Origin: JBDRHL01 sp043816955
Lineage (GTDB): Bacteria; Planctomycetota; Phycisphaerae; Sedimentisphaerales; CAYZTY01
NCBI GenBank assembly: GCA_043816955.1
Contig: JBDRHL010000055.1
Location: 1-59,638 of the forward strand
Length of the DNA stretch: 59,638 nucleotides
Direction: 5' to 3'
A program made the position numbers and the translations under genes. Shown piece by piece: positions 34,826 to 43,207 of this stretch; position 1 is the stretch's first letter; each line of letters opens with the position of its first letter. The notes under the pieces are model-generated. The model was not told the origin of the DNA and made no database searches. It was given only the letters and a program-made list of their open reading frames with translations.

Positions 34826-35980
34826 CTATCCGGTAAAAGCACTGTCCCAGTCCTTCCAGACAGCCTCCACCCCTTTTGATCTGAGCATTTGGGCCACTTG
34901 CCCCGCTGTGCGTCTGTCATCAATCTGGAACTGTTCCAGCGTCTCATTTTCCCCCGAATAGCCGCCCGGATTCGTCTTTGAGCCTGCGCTTATACTGGTA
35001 ATCCCCAGACAGACCAGCCTGTCCCGAAGTTCCGCTCGCTCACGAGTCGAAAGCACCAGCGGCGCATCCGCAAAACACAATCGAAGCGCAAGGATCATCT
35101 GCACGAGATTTTTATCCGAAACCGGATTATCAAAATGATAGATAACATTACTCGCCGGACGCAGACGGGGAAAAGAGAAGGATACCTGGCTTTTCCAGTA
35201 TCGTTTCATAAGGTAATTTGCATGCTCAGCTAGCGCCAGTGTTTCGCTCCGCCACTCACCCAGCCCCAGAAGAACGCCCACGCCGAGCCTGCGCATACCC
35301 GCCGACGCCGTTCGATCGTGCACCGTCAATCTGTTATCGTAATCCGACTTGGGACCTGCCCGATGGTATCTGCTGTAAACTCCCCGGTCATACGTTTCCT
35401 GGTATAACGTCACACCTTCAATCCCCGCTGCAAATACCTCCGCGTATTCACTTTCCTTCATTGCATAAATTTCCATCGAGATTGAGCAGAACTTCTCCCT
35501 TAGCCTGCCCGCAAGTTCACGCAGGTATTCAACCGTAATAAAGTCTCTGTCTTCGCCGCTTACAAGCAGCAGGTGTCGAAACCCCTCCCGTGCGATGATG
35601 TCCGCATCCGCAAGCGCTTGTTCGATCGTCAGCCTGATCCGGGAACTGCTGCTCGACGAATTGTAACCGCAGTACACGCAGTTATTGACACAGTAGTTCG
35701 ACAGGTATAAAGGTGCATAAAGCTGGATTGTCCTGCCGAATCTCCGAACCGTAAGCTCTTGCGCAGCCTGGGCCGTCTGCTCAAGGTATTCTTCACCAGC
35801 CGGGCTCACCAGCGCTGCGAGTTTTTCAAATCTGTAACTGCCGGGCGCCTCCTCAAGCGCAGCTTCAACATCTGCTGCCCTTTGCCCATCGAGCACCCTC
35901 TTCCATCGTTGAGAATCCTTGTCCAGCTTCTTTTCTGCCAGAATCCCTTCTATCCCCTGTTTGCCGGCATTCATTTTCAC
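34826..35980 (-). CDS. thiH: 2-iminoacetate synthase ThiH
   Basis: 384 residues, radical SAM family. The cluster motif is CVNNCVYC, preceded by LYAPLYLSNY. Then HLLLVSGEDR, MEIYAMKESEY, LYQETYDRGVYS and ISAGSKTNPGGYS follow, all ThiH-typical. It cleaves tyrosine to dehydroglycine for the thiazole of thiamine. The GTG start shares one base with the thiG stop, so the genes are translationally coupled. Confidence 0.95.
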   Translation of the reverse strand: MKMNAGKQGIEGILAEKKLDKDSQRWKRVLDGQRAADVEAALEEAPGSYRFEKLAALVSPAGEEYLEQTAQAAQELTVRRFGRTIQLYAPLYLSNYCVNNCVYCGYNSSSSSSRIRLTIEQALADADIIAREGFRHLLLVSGEDRDFITVEYLRELAGRLREKFCSISMEIYAMKESEYAEVFAAGIEGVTLYQETYDRGVYSRYHRAGPKSDYDNRLTVHDRTASAGMRRLGVGVLLGLGEWRSETLALAEHANYLMKRYWKSQVSFSFPRLRPASNVIYHFDNPVSDKNLVQMILALRLCFADAPLVLSTRERAELRDRLVCLGITSISAGSKTNPGGYSGENETLEQFQIDDRRTAGQVAQMLRSKGVEAVWKDWDSAFTG

Positions 35981-36750
35981 TATTCCCGCAAAAATCCCGT
36001 TAGCGGACTCGATGCCCGCGCTGTCTTTGAAGCCGCCGCTGCTCCCGCCAGCCGTGCAAGTCTTCCAGCAGCTACTGCCTTTTTGAATGCCTCTGCCATT
36101 ACCACAGGATCAGCCGCCGTTGCTATCGCCGTGTTCACAAGAACTGCGTCAGCACCCATTTCCATTGCGTCAGCGGCGTGCGACGGAAGCCCAAGGCCCG
36201 CATCGACAACCACGGGTATATTGGCCTGAGATATGATTATTTCAAGAGCCGCTCTGGTCTTCAGACCCTGGTTCGAGCCGATCGGACTTGCAAGAGGCAT
36301 CACCGTCGCAGTCCCAACCTCCTCCAGCCTTTTTGCAAGTACCGGATCGGCATTGATATAAGGAAGCACCACAAAGCCCTCTCCTACAAGCACCTCAGAT
36401 GCCTTTAATGTTTCAACAGGGTCAGGCAGCAGATAATACGGATCCGGCGTTACTTCAAGCTTAAGCCAGTTGATACCGCTCGCAGCTCTTGCCAGCCGGC
36501 CCAGCCTCACTGCCTCCTCGGCATCCCTCGCGCCGGAAGTGTTTGGCAGAAGAAGGTATTTGCTTCGGTCTATCGAGGCAAGCATATCGTCATTTCTGTT
36601 TTCAATATCGACCCTTCGAAGCGCCACAGTAACAATCTGTGCACCGCTGGCCTCTAATGCTTCTGCCATAATACGGTTGGAAGAGAATTTGCCGGTCCCC
36701 ACAAGCAGACGCGAGGTAAAATCTCTTCCGGCTATCTGCAAACTGTCCAT
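35980..36750 (-). CDS. thiG: Thiazole synthase ThiG
   Basis: 256 residues. TIM-barrel motifs include LLVGTGKFSSNRIM, TVALRRVDIEN, LPNTSGARDAEEAVRLGRLA, LKLEVTPDPYYLLPD and VDAGLGLPSHAADAMEMGADAVLVNTAIA (parts). The Lys in LKLEV is the Schiff-base residue. It joins deoxyxylulose phosphate, ThiS thiocarboxylate sulfur and iminoacetate to form thiazole phosphate. Three bases separate it from thiS. Confidence 0.97.
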   Translation of the reverse strand: MDSLQIAGRDFTSRLLVGTGKFSSNRIMAEALEASGAQIVTVALRRVDIENRNDDMLASIDRSKYLLLPNTSGARDAEEAVRLGRLARAASGINWLKLEVTPDPYYLLPDPVETLKASEVLVGEGFVVLPYINADPVLAKRLEEVGTATVMPLASPIGSNQGLKTRAALEIIISQANIPVVVDAGLGLPSHAADAMEMGADAVLVNTAIATAADPVVMAEAFKKAVAAGRLARLAGAAAASKTARASSPLTGFLRE

Positions 36751-36753
36751 TGT

Positions 36754-36966
36754 TCAGCCGCCTCCGACAAACCGGATAAGTTCTATTTTCTGGCCGTTTG
36801 AAAGCCTGGTTTGCGAAAAACTTTTTCGGTCAATTATACTGCCGTTAATTTCCGCCACTACCGTCGCCTCGTTAACCTTCATACCGGAAAGAAGTTCACT
36901 CAGCGTCGCCGGCATCTGGCTCTCAGCGAATACTCTTTCCTCCCCGTTTATTACCAGTGTTCTCAT
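36754..36966 (-). CDS. thiS: Sulfur carrier protein ThiS
   Basis: 70 residues, ubiquitin-like. It shows NGEERVFAES, TVVAEINGSIIDR and a C-terminal IRFVGGG. The terminal Gly is thiocarboxylated to carry sulfur to ThiG. The ATG has GGGAG seven bases upstream. It is the first gene after the TPP riboswitch. No thiF gene for its adenylation lies in this operon. Confidence 0.93.
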   Translation of the reverse strand: MRTLVINGEERVFAESQMPATLSELLSGMKVNEATVVAEINGSIIDRKSFSQTRLSNGQKIELIRFVGGG

Positions 36967-37001
36967 CGCACCGCTCCCGGAATAATTCTCTCATATACCA
37001 T

Positions 37002-37033
37002 AAAAAAAGCACTCCTGCGAAAAGAGTGCTTTA
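37002..37033 (-). terminator. Riboswitch-controlled intrinsic terminator
   Basis: On the minus strand AAAGCACTC and GAGTGCTTT pair around a nine-base loop and run into seven T. It follows the TPP aptamer and precedes thiS, so TPP binding would favour termination. Confidence 0.85.
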
Positions 37034-37044
37034 CATACCTGCAG

Positions 37045-37145
37045 GCGCCTCCCTTCGCGGGTCCTAACCCGATCAGGTTCCTAGGGTCATCGCTCTGCTT
37101 GCGATTTCTCAGCAGTGTGATTTTCGCCCGCACTGCTCCCCTGGC
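37045..37145 (-). promoter_or_regulatory. TPP riboswitch (THI element)
   Basis: The minus strand carries the conserved aptamer elements in order: GGGGAGC, CTGCTGAGA, GACCCTAGGAACCTGATC, GGGTTAGGACCC and GCGAAGGGAGGC. The CTGAGA and ACCTGATC blocks are diagnostic. Followed by an intrinsic terminator and then thiS-thiG-thiH, it should lower transcription when thiamine pyrophosphate is plentiful. Confidence 0.95.
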
Positions 37146-37242
37146 CCATATGAATTATACTTTCTCACCCGGCAAAAAACAAGATGGATTTTCCCTCTCA
37201 GACAGACCCCCCGTGTAAAATAATACATCGAATCAGTTGACC

Positions 37243-38727
37243 TCAGTATTTCCTTCTGAATCTCGCTACAGGAATCTTCAGAAGTTTTCTATACTTTGCC
37301 ACCGTTCGTCTCGCGATATTTTTTATCCCCATTTCTTCCAGTTTCATCTGTATCTGTTCATCATTTAATGGCTTGCCCTTGTCTTCATTGTCCACAACTT
37401 GCTGGAGTTTGGCTCGGATCGCGTCCCAGCTGTGGACGCTTCCATCTTCAGCCTCCGTTCCCCCTGTGAAGAATTTTCTCAATGGCAGAATCCCCTGAGA
37501 GCATTGTACATACTTTCCTGCAACAGCCCTTGAAACCGTGGCGATATGTACCCCGACGTCTTGTGCTACCGTCGCCATTGGTAAAGGCTTCAGATAAAGC
37601 GTCCCTTTCTCGAAAAACTCCTTCTGGTGTTTTACAACCGCTTGCGTAACCCGCAGAAGTGTTTGCTTTCGCTGCTCGATTGCATCCATCAGCCAATGCG
37701 CAGAACGGATATTGTTCTGCAGAAACTCTCTTGTCTTCTGGTCCATCTTTTTATCTCTGGATAAATGCGAATAAAAATCGCTGATCTTCAGCTGCGGAAG
37801 TCTCGTCTCGGCAAGCCTGACTCTGTATTGTCCCTGATCATCAGGTTCCACAATCACATCTGCTGTGATCGGGTAGTTATCGTTTTTGCCTATCAGCAGC
37901 CCCGGCGATGTATCAAGCTTGCTCAATACCCCGATCGCCTGATTTATTCTTTCAATTGTGCATTCCATCTTTCTTGCGATTTCAGGCAGATGATTCGCGA
38001 TAAGCTTGTCCAGGTGATTTGTGACAAGCTCTTTTTCGAAACTTAAATCCTCGCTTCGCTGGGCCAGTTGAATAAGCAGACATTCTTTGATATCTCGGGC
38101 TCCCACGCCGGGCGGATCAAGTGTCTGCAGCAGCTTAAGTGCTTTCTCCAGGTCGCGGAGATTGAAATCCTTCTTGTCTTTGTTCTGAAGCTGTTCCAGC
38201 CGTACCGTCAGATACCCTCTGTCATCCAGATAGTCAATGATCGCCTGACCCGCCTTGTGAACCGGTTTGTTTGTATCCACCAGCCGCCACTGCTCATGAA
38301 GATATTCATTCAGTGACCGGGGACCCGCAGGAGTGTTCTGCATCGCCTCCAGTTTTCGGTCAGGCTCATCCGGAGACGCTCTTGTCCTGACTGGACCTGC
38401 TCGTCCCAGATACTCGTGGAAGTTGTAATCAAGATTGTCAAGCCTCTCAAAATCCTGGACCTGACTGCCGCCATCTTCTATAATCAATGATTTTTCGCCT
38501 TCGCTGATCTCTTCCTGGGACGATGTGGCCCCATCGTTCTCCTGCCCATGTTCTTCCGTCGAATCCGGCCTGGCAAGCTCAAGAACCGGATTGCTCCCCA
38601 GCTCCTGCTCGATCCTTTCCTGCAGAGCAAGCATCGGTAACTGAAGTATCTCCATTGACTGGATCATCCGCGGCGCCAGCGTCATACGCTGCTGCATCTG
38701 CATCTGTCCTGTCATGCTAAGTTTCAT
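37243..38727 (-). CDS. rpoN: RNA polymerase sigma-54 factor
   Basis: 494 residues. The Gln-rich region I (QMQMQQRMTLAPRMIQSMEIL, in parts) contacts activators. The core-binding domain has LDPPGVGARDIKECLLIQL. The C-terminus has VAQDVGVHIATVSRAVAGKY and the RpoN box ARRTVAKYRKLLKIP. It needs AAA+ activators, none of which is in this window. I did not find a convincing -24/-12 promoter here. Confidence 0.97.
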   Translation of the reverse strand: MKLSMTGQMQMQQRMTLAPRMIQSMEILQLPMLALQERIEQELGSNPVLELARPDSTEEHGQENDGATSSQEEISEGEKSLIIEDGGSQVQDFERLDNLDYNFHEYLGRAGPVRTRASPDEPDRKLEAMQNTPAGPRSLNEYLHEQWRLVDTNKPVHKAGQAIIDYLDDRGYLTVRLEQLQNKDKKDFNLRDLEKALKLLQTLDPPGVGARDIKECLLIQLAQRSEDLSFEKELVTNHLDKLIANHLPEIARKMECTIERINQAIGVLSKLDTSPGLLIGKNDNYPITADVIVEPDDQGQYRVRLAETRLPQLKISDFYSHLSRDKKMDQKTREFLQNNIRSAHWLMDAIEQRKQTLLRVTQAVVKHQKEFFEKGTLYLKPLPMATVAQDVGVHIATVSRAVAGKYVQCSQGILPLRKFFTGGTEAEDGSVHSWDAIRAKLQQVVDNEDKGKPLNDEQIQMKLEEMGIKNIARRTVAKYRKLLKIPVARFRRKY

Positions 38728-38899
38728 ACAGCCCCTTAACCTGCCTGAAAAACCTGAATCGACACGCCTGTTATATTATAACAGAATTTCAACGGATAAA
38801 GATCACACAGCAAGTAAAATCTTCGTAAAGAGCCAAAAATCCTCGCTCCCGTCGCTGGCCTTGGCCGTACCGTCCACCCCCCGTCCCGGGCACCGATGC

Positions 38900-39505
38900 T
38901 CATTCAAAATCCTGGCGCCCTGTGATTGCATCTGACAATATCGAACTGCTGAAGTATTCAATCGCGCTGCCTGTGGGAAGCCCTCTGGCCAGCCTGGTGA
39001 TTTTGACTTGCGTATCTCTCAGCAGCGAGCTTATGTACAATGCCGTCCCATCCCCTTCAATATTCGGATTCGTTGCCATCACAACTTCCTTGATATCGCT
39101 GCTGCGGACCCTCTTTATCAGCCGATCGATAGTCAGATCACTTGGCTCGACACCCTCCAGAGGTGCAATATGGCCTCCCAGAACGTGATAAACCCACTGG
39201 CACAGCCCCGTTTTTTCAAGACAAATTACGTCCTTTGGACGCTCCACGACACAAAGGATGCCCTTGTCCCGCTTTGGGTCGGAACATATCTGGCAGATTT
39301 CCCCTTCCGCAAGATTGTAACAGATTTTGCACTGCTTGATATTCGTTTTGACTTTCCTTATAGCTTCCGCCAGCCCAAGTGCTTCATCACTTTGCGCCCT
39401 GAGTATATGAAAAGCCAGCCGTTCCGCCGTTTTTGGTCCGATCCCAGGCAGTCTCCCGAACTGCTCAATCAGTTCATTTAGGCTCTGTGAATATATCGGA
39501 TTCAT
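38900..39505 (-). CDS. recR: Recombination mediator RecR
   Basis: 201 residues. The N-terminal HhH has LPGIGPKTAERLAFHIL. The zinc finger is CKICYNLAEGEICQICSD, and the Toprim domain has LCVVERPKDV and VYHVLGGHIAPLEGV. It works with RecF/RecO in gap repair. It lies downstream of dnaX on the same strand, the usual order dnaX-recR, though here the gap is 121 bases and contains a repeat and no ybaB gene. Confidence 0.97.
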   Translation of the reverse strand: MNPIYSQSLNELIEQFGRLPGIGPKTAERLAFHILRAQSDEALGLAEAIRKVKTNIKQCKICYNLAEGEICQICSDPKRDKGILCVVERPKDVICLEKTGLCQWVYHVLGGHIAPLEGVEPSDLTIDRLIKRVRSSDIKEVVMATNPNIEGDGTALYISSLLRDTQVKITRLARGLPTGSAIEYFSSSILSDAITGRQDFE

Positions 39506-39591
39506 AACTGCATCTATAACCCGGTTTTCACCGATTAATTATACCCAGCCTTCCTGCCATTGTCTGCCCCGCGATTTTTCACACTCCGCCT

Positions 39592-39629
39592 CAGGCCGTA
39601 ATAGAATGAGTTATTAGGATAGGCTCTTA
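39592..39629. repeat. Dispersed 38-bp repeat, copy 1
   Basis: Starts CAGGCCGTAATAGA and ends TTAGGATAGGCTCTTA. It matches 48633-48670 in about 35 of 38 bases and touches the dnaX stop codon. A shorter relative (GATAGGCTCTTA end) occurs at 50961-50980. Confidence 0.8.
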
Positions 39630-41273
39630 TTCCTCTCCTATCCGTATCACTCTCCCATCAAGACCGGCAAGCAGGCTTTTCACCGCAGGGTCGCTCATGA
39701 TGTCGTTAATCTCAGCCTTGCTCGTTTTCGCGCCTCGCGGCCGCACAACCTTGTCTTTTTCGTCAGCCGAGCTCAATTCAAATCTTACTTTGACTTTCCT
39801 GCCCAGAATCTTGCCAAGCAGCTTCTCTATCTGCTCACTCTTCGAAGCGCTTTGGCACAATTGCATCGCCATCGTTGCGCTTGGCTCAAATCCAAGTGTT
39901 AAAATATCGTTCACAAATGAAACCGGCCTCGCTGCCCCTAGCCTTGAACCAATGTGATTATTCGACTCCTTGCCGATCTGCCTGACGATCACCTGCCAGT
40001 TCCGCTGAATCGATTCAAATTCTGCCGGACCGCTGAAGACCGCCTCACAGATTACCTCGCTCTCTTCCTGGCCACCCGGCTGCTGCTGGGTTCTTCTCTC
40101 AGGAATTATTTTGTTTTTTTTTATACCTGTGCCGCCGGAAGAATCCAGCCTCTCCATCAGTTGATCGATGTTCATAAAGTGTTCACTCAGCGTCATCCGC
40201 ATCAGCGAAGCCTCCAGAAGTGCCCTCGGCGTATCCGAATTCCGAAGAGCCCATCGCAGTTTCTCCAGCACCGTAATATTATAAACCAGCCCTGCCGTGT
40301 CAAACTTCTCCGACAGCTCCTTCATTTTTGCCTTTTGTCCTTCGGTGAAAATCAGCAGGTCTGAATCTGCTCCCGCTGATTTTATTACCATCAGATCCCG
40401 GCAGCACTCGGTCAGCGCCACGGCAACCTGCACTTCCGATTGCCCAGCTCGCAAAAGTCCGTCAAGCCCCGATAAAGTTTGCCCCGCGTCCCCCTCGGCA
40501 ATCCGAAGCATCAGCTCCAGGATTTTCTCCTGGTTCGGCTGGCCCAGAAATTCCTCGATCAAATCTGCTGTAAGAGGATTCGCCCCCGTGCTTATAAGCT
40601 GGTCAAGCAGACTTAACGCGTCACGCATCGAGCCGTTTGCAAGCCTCGCTACTGCAAGAACAACCCCCTCTTCGAATCCTGTTTTTTCCTTCTTTAATAT
40701 CTTCCTGAGCTGACCGGCTATCTCATCGGCGCTGATATTTGCAAAATCAAATCTCTGGCATCTGGACTGAATCGTCGGCAGAACCTTGTTCGGTTCGGTC
40801 GTTGCAAAAATGAATTTGACATGATCAGGCGGCTCTTCCAGAATTTTCAGCAAAGCGTTGAATGCCCCTGCACTGAGCATATGCACTTCATCGATGATGT
40901 AAATCTTATATCTCGATCGCGCAGGCCGATAAATCGCGTTCTGCCGCAGCTCGCGGATATTGTCGACGCCTGTGTTCGAAGCACCGTCAATTTCTATAAC
41001 GTCAATGTCTTCGCCGAGGTTTATCGCTATACAGCTCTCGCATTTGCAGCATGGCTTTGTTGTCGGCCCCTCAGATGCCAGGCAGTTCAGCGACTTGGCC
41101 AGAATCCTCGCCATCGTTGTCTTGCCTACACCCCGGGTGCCTGTAAAAAGATACGCATGTGCCACTCGCCCCGTCCTGATGGAGTTCTTCAGTGTCTGCG
41201 CATAGGCCTGCTGACCCACAACCTCGTCAAAATCCTGTGACCTGTATCTGCGTGCAAGAACCGTATACGCCAT
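39627..41273 (-). CDS. dnaX: DNA polymerase III subunit tau/gamma
   Basis: 548 residues. The clamp-loader ATPase has FTGTRGVGKTT (Walker A), a zinc site CCKCESC, IIDEVHMLS (Walker B) and TTEPNKVLPTIQSRCQRF. Domain III ends near residue 375. A run of nine A at codons I384-N387 could cause slippage; both insertion and deletion of one A give an immediate stop, making a gamma-like product of 391 or 388 residues. The C-terminal ~160 residues would be tau-specific. It lies between SRP RNA and recR on the same strand. Confidence 0.96.
   Translation of the reverse strand: MAYTVLARRYRSQDFDEVVGQQAYAQTLKNSIRTGRVAHAYLFTGTRGVGKTTMARILAKSLNCLASEGPTTKPCCKCESCIAINLGEDIDVIEIDGASNTGVDNIRELRQNAIYRPARSRYKIYIIDEVHMLSAGAFNALLKILEEPPDHVKFIFATTEPNKVLPTIQSRCQRFDFANISADEIAGQLRKILKKEKTGFEEGVVLAVARLANGSMRDALSLLDQLISTGANPLTADLIEEFLGQPNQEKILELMLRIAEGDAGQTLSGLDGLLRAGQSEVQVAVALTECCRDLMVIKSAGADSDLLIFTEGQKAKMKELSEKFDTAGLVYNITVLEKLRWALRNSDTPRALLEASLMRMTLSEHFMNIDQLMERLDSSGGTGIKKNKIIPERRTQQQPGGQEESEVICEAVFSGPAEFESIQRNWQVIVRQIGKESNNHIGSRLGAARPVSFVNDILTLGFEPSATMAMQLCQSASKSEQIEKLLGKILGRKVKVRFELSSADEKDKVVRPRGAKTSKAEINDIMSDPAVKSLLAGLDGRVIRIGEE
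40114..40122 (-). promoter_or_regulatory. A9 slippage site inside dnaX
   Basis: Nine consecutive A on the coding strand read as part of codons ATA-AAA-AAA-AAC. One extra A yields KKKQNNS-stop, and one fewer yields KKTK-stop, directly after domain III. In Thermus thermophilus an A9 run in dnaX is known to make gamma by transcriptional slippage. Confidence 0.55.
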
Positions 41274-41298
41274 TATCTTTTCAAACCGTTAAAAAGAT

Positions 41299-41394
41299 GG
41301 CCGGGTTTGCCACACACAGTCAAGCGACTCGCTTATGGCTGCTCGGTTCCCCGCCTGACCAGATTCACGGGCTCGGCTTGCATGGGACCCGACC
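41299..41394 (-). ncRNA. ffs: Small bacterial SRP RNA (4.5S)
   Basis: The minus strand contains the SRP domain IV core: CTGGTCAGGCGGGGAACCG followed by AGCAGCCATAAG. The terminal arms GGTCGGGT (5') and ACCCGGCC (3') pair completely over eight base pairs. A T-rich tail (TCTTTTT) follows. The 96-nt length fits the small class without an Alu domain. The RNA guides Ffh to signal peptides. Location just before dnaX is common in bacteria. Confidence 0.93.
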
Positions 41395-41540
41395 ACAAAG
41401 GTTGTCAGATGCTCAATTTAAGACATCATCAAGCAATTTCCATACCACACACAATTTTACTATACCACCCGCCGCCTGATATTGCCAGAAAAGTTTTTTT
41501 CGCATGCTCCTGCGGATAAGTTTTTTTACGATTTTTTTTG

Positions 41541-41569
41541 TTGACACTGCACTATTTGAGTTGTACACA
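41541..41569 (+). promoter_or_regulatory. Possible sigma-70 promoter for the ferredoxin gene
   Basis: TTGACA at 41541-41546, 17-base spacer and a poor -10 TACACA at 41564-41569, 40 bases before the ferredoxin ATG. Confidence 0.4.
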
Positions 41570-41609
41570 AATGTAAAAAATGTACCCGAAATTATAAAAC
41601 GAGGTTGTT

Positions 41610-41792
41610 ATGCGAGTGAGAATTGAAGAAACCTGTACTGCATGTGGCGTGTGTGTTGAGACTTGTCCCGAGGTCTTCGCTATGGGCGATTCAATAGCCG
41701 AAGTGATCCTTGATGAAGTGCCCGAGGAACTTGAAGATTCCATACAGGAAGCCGCAGATGAGTGCCCAGTCGAGGCCATAGTGTGCGATTAA
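41610..41792 (+). CDS. Single-cluster 4Fe-4S ferredoxin
   Basis: 60 residues. The cluster ligands are in CTACGVCVETCP, with a late Cys in ECPVEAI; this is the Thermotoga-like monocluster type. The centre is acidic (LDEVPEELED), as expected for an electron carrier. Single gene with its own promoter. Its stop overlaps that of convergent proC by four bases. Confidence 0.93.
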   Translation: MRVRIEETCTACGVCVETCPEVFAMGDSIAEVILDEVPEELEDSIQEAADECPVEAIVCD

Positions 41793-42601
41793 GAGCCGCT
41801 TAGCTGTCGGCTCCTGTCCCGTGCTTTGTGTATGGCATCTCTTAATAACTGACCGAATCCCCCCTTCGTCAGTACCTCCAAAGCAGCTTCGGTGGTCCCG
41901 CCCGGCGAAGTAACGTTTTTACGCAGTTCCGACGGACTCCGGTTATCTATGTCAGCCGTTAATGCCAGTTCCGCTGAACCCTTGGCCGTCTGAAGCACAA
42001 GTTCTTTTGCCGTCTCTTTATCCAGCCCCAGTTCCACTGCTGCCGCGATCATTTCCTCCATGACCAAAAAATAATACGCCGGACCCGACCCGCTCACCGC
42101 TGTTACCGCATCCATCAGATTCTCATCCTCAATAGCTGCCGCCTTGCCCACTGATGAGAAAAGTTTCGCTGCCCTCTCAATATCCCCAGCCGCCTCATCT
42201 GTGGCGAATAGGGCACTTGCGCCTTCTCCCGCCAATGCAGGCATGTTCGGCATGACCCGTATAACCGCCCGTTTCCCCAGCACCTGCCTTATCCTGCCCG
42301 TTGTGATTCCCGCAGCGATTGAAATTATCAGCGTATTACCCTTCAAAGCCCCTTTGATTTCCTCAAGAACCTCAGCCATGTTTTGGGGCTTTACGCTCAG
42401 GACAACTATATCTGACTGTTTGACAAGCTCACAATTATTCTTGACCCCCCGGACGCCATACTTCTTTTCAAGCTCACCCAGCCTCTCACCCCGAATGTCA
42501 CTGACCAGGATTCTCTGTGGTTCGAATATTTTTGCCCTCAGCAGCCCCCTGATCAGGGCTTCTGCCATATTCCCGCTGCCGATAAATCCCAATATCTCCA
42601 C
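41789..42601 (-). CDS. proC: Pyrroline-5-carboxylate reductase
   Basis: 270 residues from GTG at 42601, chosen because AAGGAG lies six bases upstream; a TTG at 42619 gives six more residues. The NAD(P) site is LGFIGSGNMAEALI, and the catalytic/dimer region has AVSGSGPAYYFLVMEEM and TSPGGTTEAAL. It makes proline from pyrroline-5-carboxylate. Length is normal. Confidence 0.95.
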   Translation of the reverse strand: MEILGFIGSGNMAEALIRGLLRAKIFEPQRILVSDIRGERLGELEKKYGVRGVKNNCELVKQSDIVVLSVKPQNMAEVLEEIKGALKGNTLIISIAAGITTGRIRQVLGKRAVIRVMPNMPALAGEGASALFATDEAAGDIERAAKLFSSVGKAAAIEDENLMDAVTAVSGSGPAYYFLVMEEMIAAAVELGLDKETAKELVLQTAKGSAELALTADIDNRSPSELRKNVTSPGGTTEAALEVLTKGGFGQLLRDAIHKARDRSRQLSGS

Positions 42602-42686
42602 TGCTTTCTCCTTGCTCAACTGGTACTGATGGATATAATTCTAGTGCCAAACCACCCGATGTAAACATTAAATCGAGAGAAAAAAT

Positions 42687-43190
42687 ATGCAGAAAAAAGT
42701 CGATTACACACAAGCTATAAAAAACAAGTACCCCGAACAGATCATCTACGCCGTAGCTAAAGACAAAGCAGGCAAACCCAATCCCATGACCATAGGCTGG
42801 ACAATGATTGCTTCCGGCGATCCGCCAATGATGGCCATAGCTGTCGCCCACAAACGCTATACCGCCGAGGCCGTAAGATATTCAAAATGCTTCACAATAG
42901 TCTTTCCCGCCTCCGATGCTTCAGAAGAAGCATTGTTTTTCGGGACAAAATCAGGCCGTGATACCGACAAAATTGCCGAAATGAACACCCCCGTCACTCC
43001 AGCCGAAAAAATCGATTCCGTTCTTTTAACCGACGCCGTAGCCAATTTCGAATGTACTCTTGAATCGGAAACTGTTGCAGGAGACCATGTCATATTTGTC
43101 GGCAGAATAGTCACCTCACACATAAACACCGAAAAGAAAAAACGCCTCTACTCTCTCAATCCCGACGGATTGATGGGCCCTGTCAACTGA
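42687..43190 (+). CDS. Flavin reductase family protein
   Basis: 167 residues with the FMN-binding split-barrel pattern: NPMTIGWTMIASGDPPMMAIAV, in parts, followed by RYTAEAVRYSKCFTIVFP and a GDHVIFVGRIV strand. These proteins bind FMN and reduce flavins or small molecules with NAD(P)H. Partner unknown. GAGAGA precedes the ATG. Confidence 0.85.
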   Translation: MQKKVDYTQAIKNKYPEQIIYAVAKDKAGKPNPMTIGWTMIASGDPPMMAIAVAHKRYTAEAVRYSKCFTIVFPASDASEEALFFGTKSGRDTDKIAEMNTPVTPAEKIDSVLLTDAVANFECTLESETVAGDHVIFVGRIVTSHINTEKKKRLYSLNPDGLMGPVN

Positions 43191-43207
43191 TTCTGCTTCA
43201 TACCTTC

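Noticed and set aside
37243..38727. Sigma-54 promoters near rpoN or other genes
   Set aside because: I found no TGGCAC-N5-TTGC match with correct spacing in front of a gene.
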